Source: JBFWWW01 sp050245975 (GTDB taxonomy: Bacteria; Pseudomonadota; Alphaproteobacteria; Rhizobiales; Hyphomicrobiaceae). Taken from it: a DNA stretch of 5,819 nt. Positions 5,237 to 5,819 of this stretch are shown here, piece after piece. A program made the translations under genes and the position numbers. Where the stretch lies: contig JBFWWW010000212.1 in NCBI GenBank assembly GCA_050245975.1, positions 1 to 5,819 of the forward strand. Reading direction: 5' to 3'. A model generated the notes under the pieces. It worked only from the letters and a program-made list of their open reading frames with translations, ran no database searches and was not told the DNA's origin. Within the stretch, counting starts at the first letter, position 1. Each line of letters starts with the position of its first letter.

Positions 5237-5819
5237 ATGGGGGGCGGCGCTGGCGGCGGTTGGACGGCGGCAGCCCGGATAGCGCGTCTGCTCGCGTTGC
5301 TTGCCCTGTCCATGTTGGCGAGTTGCAGCTCGGCGCCTGACGTCGGCCTGGCCCGCGACTGCCGGCTCTTCATTCCTATTCTGAACCCGACCGATGCGGA
5401 GATCGACGTCGCACGCACGGAGGCCTGGGGCGCCGACGGACGCGGCATCAGCATCCGCTATACCGTGCGGACACAAGGGGCGGCGCCGCGCCAGCGGCTG
5501 ATTGCCTGCCGTTTCGACGACAGCGGCCAGGGTGAACGGCGCCAACCCATCGCCATTGCCACGGAAGCCGGACCGGTCGGCGACATCCGGATGTATTTCC
5601 TGCGCCGCTACTGGCTGACGGCGCGCACGCTGACGTCCGACCCCGCGCCGCTGGCCGATGTTGAAGACCTGCTGCAGCTGCCTGCGCCCGTCGCCGCGAC
5701 GCTGCAGCAGGTGCTGTCCGGCCTGCCCGCGATCGCCATCTTTGCTCTGCTCGCGGCAAGCTACGCCCTGATCTACGGTCTCATCGGGCGCATCAATCTC
5801 GCGGTCGGAGAGCTTGCCA
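5237..5819 (+). CDS. LivH-type ABC permease with lipoprotein-like N-terminus, partial
   Basis: The first 194 residues of a membrane protein that runs past the right edge. Residues about 162-194 (IAIFALLAASYALIYGLIGRINLAVGELA) match the first transmembrane segment and following loop of LivH-type permeases, which import branched-chain amino acids or related solutes. Before this lies a roughly 160-residue extension normal LivH lacks. Residues 13-29 are a hydrophobic signal-like segment ending in LAS-Cys30, a good lipobox. A soluble stretch follows at about 31-160, with Cys42 (RDCRLFIPILNP) and Cys91 (LIACRFDD). This would place the extension in the periplasm, possibly lipid-anchored. The ATG at 5237 starts 10 bases after hemB and has no clear Shine-Dalgarno, suggesting translational coupling. 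The next in-frame ATG at 5312 would destroy the signal segment. Substrate unknown. Confidence 0.75.
   Translation, partial: MGGGAGGGWTAAARIARLLALLALSMLASCSSAPDVGLARDCRLFIPILNPTDAEIDVARTEAWGADGRGISIRYTVRTQGAAPRQRLIACRFDDSGQGERRQPIAIATEAGPVGDIRMYFLRRYWLTARTLTSDPAPLADVEDLLQLPAPVAATLQQVLSGLPAIAIFALLAASYALIYGLIGRINLAVGELA

Noticed and set aside
4098..5282. Plus-strand open frame of 394 codons overlapping hemB
   Set aside because: It is a shifted frame of hemB, very rich in arginine and without domain motifs.
4075..5454. Minus-strand open frame of 459 codons
   Set aside because: It lies opposite hemB and the permease start. Long antisense frames are common in GC-rich genes, and its composition (rich in Arg, His, Val, Ala, Gly) is typical of such shadows.
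1..5819. CRISPR arrays, tRNA or rRNA genes, insertion-sequence ends and phage att sites
   Set aside because: No regularly spaced repeats, tRNA cloverleaf, rRNA sequence, transposase or integrase motif, or paired terminal repeats were found on either strand by eye.

Overview
The window is GC-rich, densely coded bacterial chromosome. It looks like an alphaproteobacterium of the Hyphomicrobiales (Rhizobiales) type. The evidence is a LdtR-type MarR regulator beside a YcbB-type L,D-transpeptidase, a pairing known from 'Candidatus Liberibacter asiaticus' and Sinorhizobium; an extensin-like secreted protein; and a HemB with aspartates in the metal-binding loop. The genus cannot be fixed from the sequence alone.

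Layout, left to right: (1) 1-687, minus: a secreted L,D-transpeptidase (ldtP-like), cut by the left edge just as its catalytic domain begins. (2) 688-939: a 252-base gap with a strong terminator for the gene on its right, a second hairpin and a small palindrome. (3) 940-1449, minus: the MarR-family regulator LdtR. (4) 1450-1587: the ldtR upstream region, with two inverted repeats. (5) 1588-2694, minus: an enoyl-CoA hydratase/isomerase-fold protein, best read as 3-hydroxyisobutyryl-CoA hydrolase. (6) 2695-2940: a divergent intergenic region with a plausible promoter overlapped by nested inverted repeats. (7) 2941-4062, plus: a secreted extensin-like protein with M15-peptidase-type metal-binding motifs split by a long Ala/Pro-rich insert. 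(8) 4171-5226, plus: hemB, porphobilinogen synthase. (9) 5237 to the right edge, plus: a LivH-type branched-chain amino acid ABC permease with an unusual lipoprotein-like N-terminal domain, cut by the edge.

How the genes may work together: LdtR is a known activator of an L,D-transpeptidase gene that remodels peptidoglycan during osmotic stress. Here the terminator after ldtR implies that ldtP has its own, probably LdtR-controlled, promoter. The extensin-like protein is also a probable periplasmic cell-wall hydrolase, so two of the six genes act on the wall. The CoA hydrolase (valine catabolism) and hemB (tetrapyrrole synthesis) are metabolic. The permease follows hemB after only 10 bases and may be cotranscribed with it.

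No CRISPR array, tRNA, rRNA, insertion sequence or phage element was seen. Several very long reading frames opposite the real genes are GC-rich shadows. I found no wholly new system. The most unusual items are the lipobox-plus-permease fusion, the interrupted metallopeptidase domain, and the inverted repeats in the two promoter regions.
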